Both the position numbers and the translations under genes were made by a program. This document shows, in pieces, positions 61,806 through 64,000 of a stretch of 64,000 bases of DNA (position 1 is the first letter of the stretch; each line of letters starts with the position of its first letter). Below the pieces are notes generated by a model, which was not told the DNA's origin, made no database searches, and saw nothing but the letters and a program-made list of their open reading frames with translations. The DNA is from Vulcanimicrobiota bacterium (GTDB taxonomy: Bacteria; Vulcanimicrobiota; Vulcanimicrobiia; Vulcanimicrobiales; Vulcanimicrobiaceae), in assembly GCA_013036105.1 (NCBI GenBank), contig JAAXCX010000008.1, forward strand, positions 55,947-119,946, read 5' to 3'.

Positions 61806-62659
61806 TGAATCACTCCTAAGCGTGCGAGCGAGAAACAGACTGCGCCGAAGACCAGGCAATACCACCCGAACGGGCGCAGATCGTTATTGCGAAAATAGCG
61901 GACCAAGAACGAAACGGCGGCATACGCCGCAATCCCGGCGACAACTCCGCCGAGAACCGCTTGGACGAGTACCACGTGACTTCCCGGTGCGGTCAGTTCG
62001 CCGATCTCAAAGAGGCCCGCCGCCAAGATCACCGGGGTCGCGAGCAAGAACGAATAGTTCGCGGCGTCTTCATGATTGAGATCGCAGATCAGACCGGCGA
62101 CCATCGATGCGCCCGAACGCGAAATCCCCGGAAAAAGCGCCAGCGCCTGTCCGACGCCGATGCCCGCACTCTGCCCCCACGTCAGTGCCGGTAGCGGTTT
62201 ATCCGCCCGGCCGGCACGCATCTTCTGCCGTTTGCGCAGCCACTCTCCCAAGAACATGACGCCTGCGTTGATCATGAGAAACACAGCCGCAATTTCTGCG
62301 CTTCCGAAGAATGCTTGAACCGAATCTTTGAGCAAGACGCCGAGGATACCAACCGGAACCGTACCGACGATCAGCAGCCACGCAAGCTTCTCGTCAGGAT
62401 CGTGGCCCATCTTTCCGCGCCATATACTGGCGAAGAACGCGCGCACGATGCGCACCCACGTCGTGCGGTAATATACGACCAGCGCGAGCGCCGTTCCTAA
62501 ATGCAACACCGTCACGAACGCCAAGAACGACGGATCCGACCGGTTGATCTTCCAATGCAGCAACGCCGGAATCAAGATCGTTTGTCCCAGGCTACTGACC
62601 GGAAACAGCTCCGTCACGCCTTGCAGCACCGCCAGAGCCATCGCTTGCGCGAACGTCAC
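61802..62659 (-). CDS. uppP: Undecaprenyl-diphosphatase (UppP/BacA)
   Basis: This 285-residue, about eight-helix membrane protein recycles undecaprenyl pyrophosphate for cell-wall synthesis and gives bacitracin resistance. The motifs LQGVTELFPVSSLGQ and LFPGISRSGASMVAGL are in place. The usual GH after the PxSS motif, a His considered important for catalysis, is Gln here. The start is a GTG. It heads the long operon, directly behind structured element 2. Confidence 0.9.
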   Translation of the reverse strand: MTFAQAMALAVLQGVTELFPVSSLGQTILIPALLHWKINRSDPSFLAFVTVLHLGTALALVVYYRTTWVRIVRAFFASIWRGKMGHDPDEKLAWLLIVGTVPVGILGVLLKDSVQAFFGSAEIAAVFLMINAGVMFLGEWLRKRQKMRAGRADKPLPALTWGQSAGIGVGQALALFPGISRSGASMVAGLICDLNHEDAANYSFLLATPVILAAGLFEIGELTAPGSHVVLVQAVLGGVVAGIAAYAAVSFLVRYFRNNDLRPFGWYCLVFGAVCFSLARLGVIH

Positions 62660-62705
62660 GCGTCGAAGTTACCGTCCGCGTTCATGCGCTCCTGTTATGA
62701 CGGAA

Positions 62706-62870
62706 GGGCGGAGCGCCGGGGTACTCAGCCCCGAAACCGCTTCGCAAAATTACCTCCATGTAATTTTGCGGCTTCCTGAATTTTTTGAAAAACAAAGTTT
62801 TGAAGCTGCCATCCATGGCAGGTCAAAAAATATCAGAGATTTCGGAGCTGACTACCCCGGCGCTCCGCCC
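62706..62870. repeat. Multi-arm structured element, copy 2
   Basis: The closing stem is again 31 bp (62706-62736 with 62840-62870, two mismatches) but with unrelated sequence to copy 1. Arm 2 is a perfect 11-bp hairpin (62743-62753 with 62760-62770) with loop CTCCAT. Arm 3 (62776-62788 with 62823-62836, one bulge) carries AAAAC-AAA-GTTTT (62789-62801), GAAG and a 7-bp hairpin around CCATCCATGG (62806-62821). It lies between the TonB-like gene and uppP, both on the minus strand, as copy 1 lies between cheR and the zinc-ribbon gene. Confidence 0.85.
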
Positions 62871-62876
62871 AAACCC

Positions 62877-63494
62877 TTACCAAGCCGCGAACCTCACTCG
62901 AAAAGTGTACGTGCTCGCGACGCCTTTGCAAGCGGAGTATTGCGGCGTGTACGTCGCGCTGCGCGCCATGTCGAGCGCGCTCGCGTCCAAACCGTCGTTG
63001 CCCGACGAGCGCGCCACCTTTGCATCGGTGACATTGCCGGATGGATCGAGCGAAACGTCGATCGCGGCGGTGCCGTTCACACGGCTCGCGCGCGCTTCGG
63101 CGGTGATGTTTGAAGGATCAGGGCTCGCGCTCAAGCCGGCCGGCGCATTCGGGCGAGCGCAGCCTACGGCGGGAACTTTCGCGGTTGCAACGGGCTGCGG
63201 AGTCGGTGTAGCGGCCGCAGCAACAGCGCCGGCTGCGTTCTTTCCGCCGGACGCGGTGAGATGCGGCGGTGCAACTTTAGCACGAGCTTTCGAAACAACC
63301 GGCGTTGATGTGCGAACAGGCGCAGGCGTTTGTCGCGGAGGCGGAGTTCGGCGCGCGATTTGTATCACGCGTACGTTGGCGAGCTGTTCGTCCGTCTGCG
63401 AATGCGTATACGGCCAATACCAATAGATGGCCAGGATCAGATGAAGCAGGAGAGAGACCGCGAGCGCGGCGAGGAGGATTCTGCGGTGTGTGAT
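62877..63494 (-). CDS. TonB-like protein, N-terminal helix and TonB-C domain
   Basis: The frame encodes an N-terminal membrane helix (LLAALAVSLLLHLILAIYW), a Pro-rich spacer and a TonB-C-like domain (INGTAAIDVSLDPSGNVTDA-type core, Cys pair GCARP and YSACKG). Reading from the GTG at 63368 would lose the helix. No ATG, GTG or TTG lies upstream in frame. An ATC at 63494 overlaps the previous stop as TAATC, where this genome usually has TAATG. I therefore place the start there (205 residues) with low certainty about the codon. Confidence 0.7.
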   Translation of the reverse strand: MTHRRILLAALAVSLLLHLILAIYWYWPYTHSQTDEQLANVRVIQIARRTPPPRQTPAPVRTSTPVVSKARAKVAPPHLTASGGKNAAGAVAAAATPTPQPVATAKVPAVGCARPNAPAGLSASPDPSNITAEARASRVNGTAAIDVSLDPSGNVTDAKVARSSGNDGLDASALDMARSATYTPQYSACKGVASTYTFRVRFAAW

Positions 63495-64000
63495 TACTGG
63501 TTCGGGTCGAACGTGACCTTAAACAGATAGTCGCCGGTTACCGATTCGCAGTTCACGACTTTCGGTGAATATGTCGACTGGCGCGCTGCCGACAAAGCGG
63601 CTTGGTCGAGCGACATGTTATTGCCGCTCTGGAAAATCGAAGCATTGATCAGGCTGCCGCTCGGGCTAACGGTGACCTTCACTTGCACCGTAACCTGACC
63701 CAGACCCAGTTCGCGCGCTGTCTCCGGATAATCGGGCGAGACTTGCTGCACGACGGTTGCGTCCTGGTACGGATTGCGGCACGCCGGCCTCGGTGTTCCG
63801 GCGGGCGCGGTGCTGGCGGGATGCGGCGGCGCGGTGCCTTGACCCGACGGCACGCCGTTCTCGGAGCCATTCTTAGGCGGGACATAGGCTTTGTTTGTGC
63901 TCGAATTCGTGTTGTTACTGGTCGTTTTAGGAACGTTGACTTTGATCTGCGGTTGCGGTTTCGTCTGCGGCGGGGCGGTCGCATTGGGCGGCGGAGTGGG
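63494..64000 (-). CDS. TonB-like protein (5' end beyond the window)
   Basis: The frame is open to the right edge (168 residues seen). It has a Pro/Thr/Asn-rich spacer (TKPQPQIKVNVPK) and a TonB-C-like domain (VSPDYPETARELGLGQVTVQ, VSPSGSLINASIF, STYSPKVVNCESV). The YP of SPDYPETARE is the usual TonB entry motif. It is a paralogue of the next gene, and the N-terminal helix should lie just outside the window. Confidence 0.75.
   Translation of the reverse strand, partial: PTPPPNATAPPQTKPQPQIKVNVPKTTSNNTNSSTNKAYVPPKNGSENGVPSGQGTAPPHPASTAPAGTPRPACRNPYQDATVVQQVSPDYPETARELGLGQVTVQVKVTVSPSGSLINASIFQSGNNMSLDQAALSAARQSTYSPKVVNCESVTGDYLFKVTFDPNQ

Overview
This is a GC-rich, gene-dense bacterial chromosome segment from a diderm. 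The evidence for two membranes is an outer-membrane beta-barrel porin, a LolA-like protein, several TonB-like proline-rich proteins and a PBP1A-type enzyme. GTG and TTG starts are frequent, and genes mostly overlap by 1, 4 or 8 bases. Gene content and style recall uncultured lineages such as Candidatus Eremiobacterota (WPS-2), but this placement is an inference from general character, not from a marker phylogeny. Most genes are on the minus strand.

Layout. 1-5,040: a DtxR-type repressor cut by the left edge, adenosine deaminase, initiator tRNA with its own terminator, a DUF5694-like secreted protein, a seven-bladed propeller lipoprotein and an internally duplicated secreted protein. 5,059-8,092: threonine catabolism (tdh-kbl), a small CxxC protein and a lone anti-sigma-type ATPase. 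8,171-15,103: a Pho regulon (phoB, phoR, pstC, pstA, pstB, porin, pstS) with two clusters of 11-bp-spaced CTTAAG repeats that resemble cyanobacterial Pho boxes. 15,171-19,284: class I aldolase, NfuA-like protein, DapA-family lyase, propeller protein, glutamate dehydrogenase and a zinc-ribbon membrane protein. 19,502-27,781: signalling (CheR-like methyltransferase, a 1,933-residue poly-HAMP hybrid kinase, a GAF-PP2C-HATPase protein). 27,782-31,527: a five-gene set (ferredoxin, methyltransferase, flavin reductase, SRPBCC protein, ketosynthase) that looks like a small biosynthetic operon. 31,569-36,270: membrane and secreted proteins plus an unusual membrane-anchored Clp ATPase. 36,280-44,065: the conserved rimP-nusA-ylxR-infB-rbfA-nrnA-truB-ribF translation cluster, preceded by a promoter-driven structured RNA. 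44,513-47,899: TonB-like protein, pyruvate kinase, LolA-like protein. 47,979-62,659: a run of 18 tightly packed minus-strand genes from uppP through moaC, mogA, folC, folP, folB, folK, an AccB-like gene, accC, nusB, PBP1A, xseA, xseB, tlyA, nadK and recN. 62,877-64,000: two tandem TonB-like genes.

The most unusual signals are these. (1) Two intergenic elements of 163 and 165 nt (19,337-19,499 and 62,706-62,870) share the same multi-arm fold: a 31-bp closing stem, a TCCAT-loop hairpin, and a third arm with an identical AAAACAAAGTTTTGAA core and a GCCATCCATGGC tip. The arm sequences differ but stay paired. (2) The AccB-like protein encoded just upstream of accC has lost the biotinyl lysine, like plant BADC proteins. 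(3) A roughly 215-nt structured RNA with a consensus sigma-70-type promoter and terminator lies upstream of rimP. (4) Several genes seem to lack any normal start codon where one is needed and have a well-placed AUU or AUC instead.
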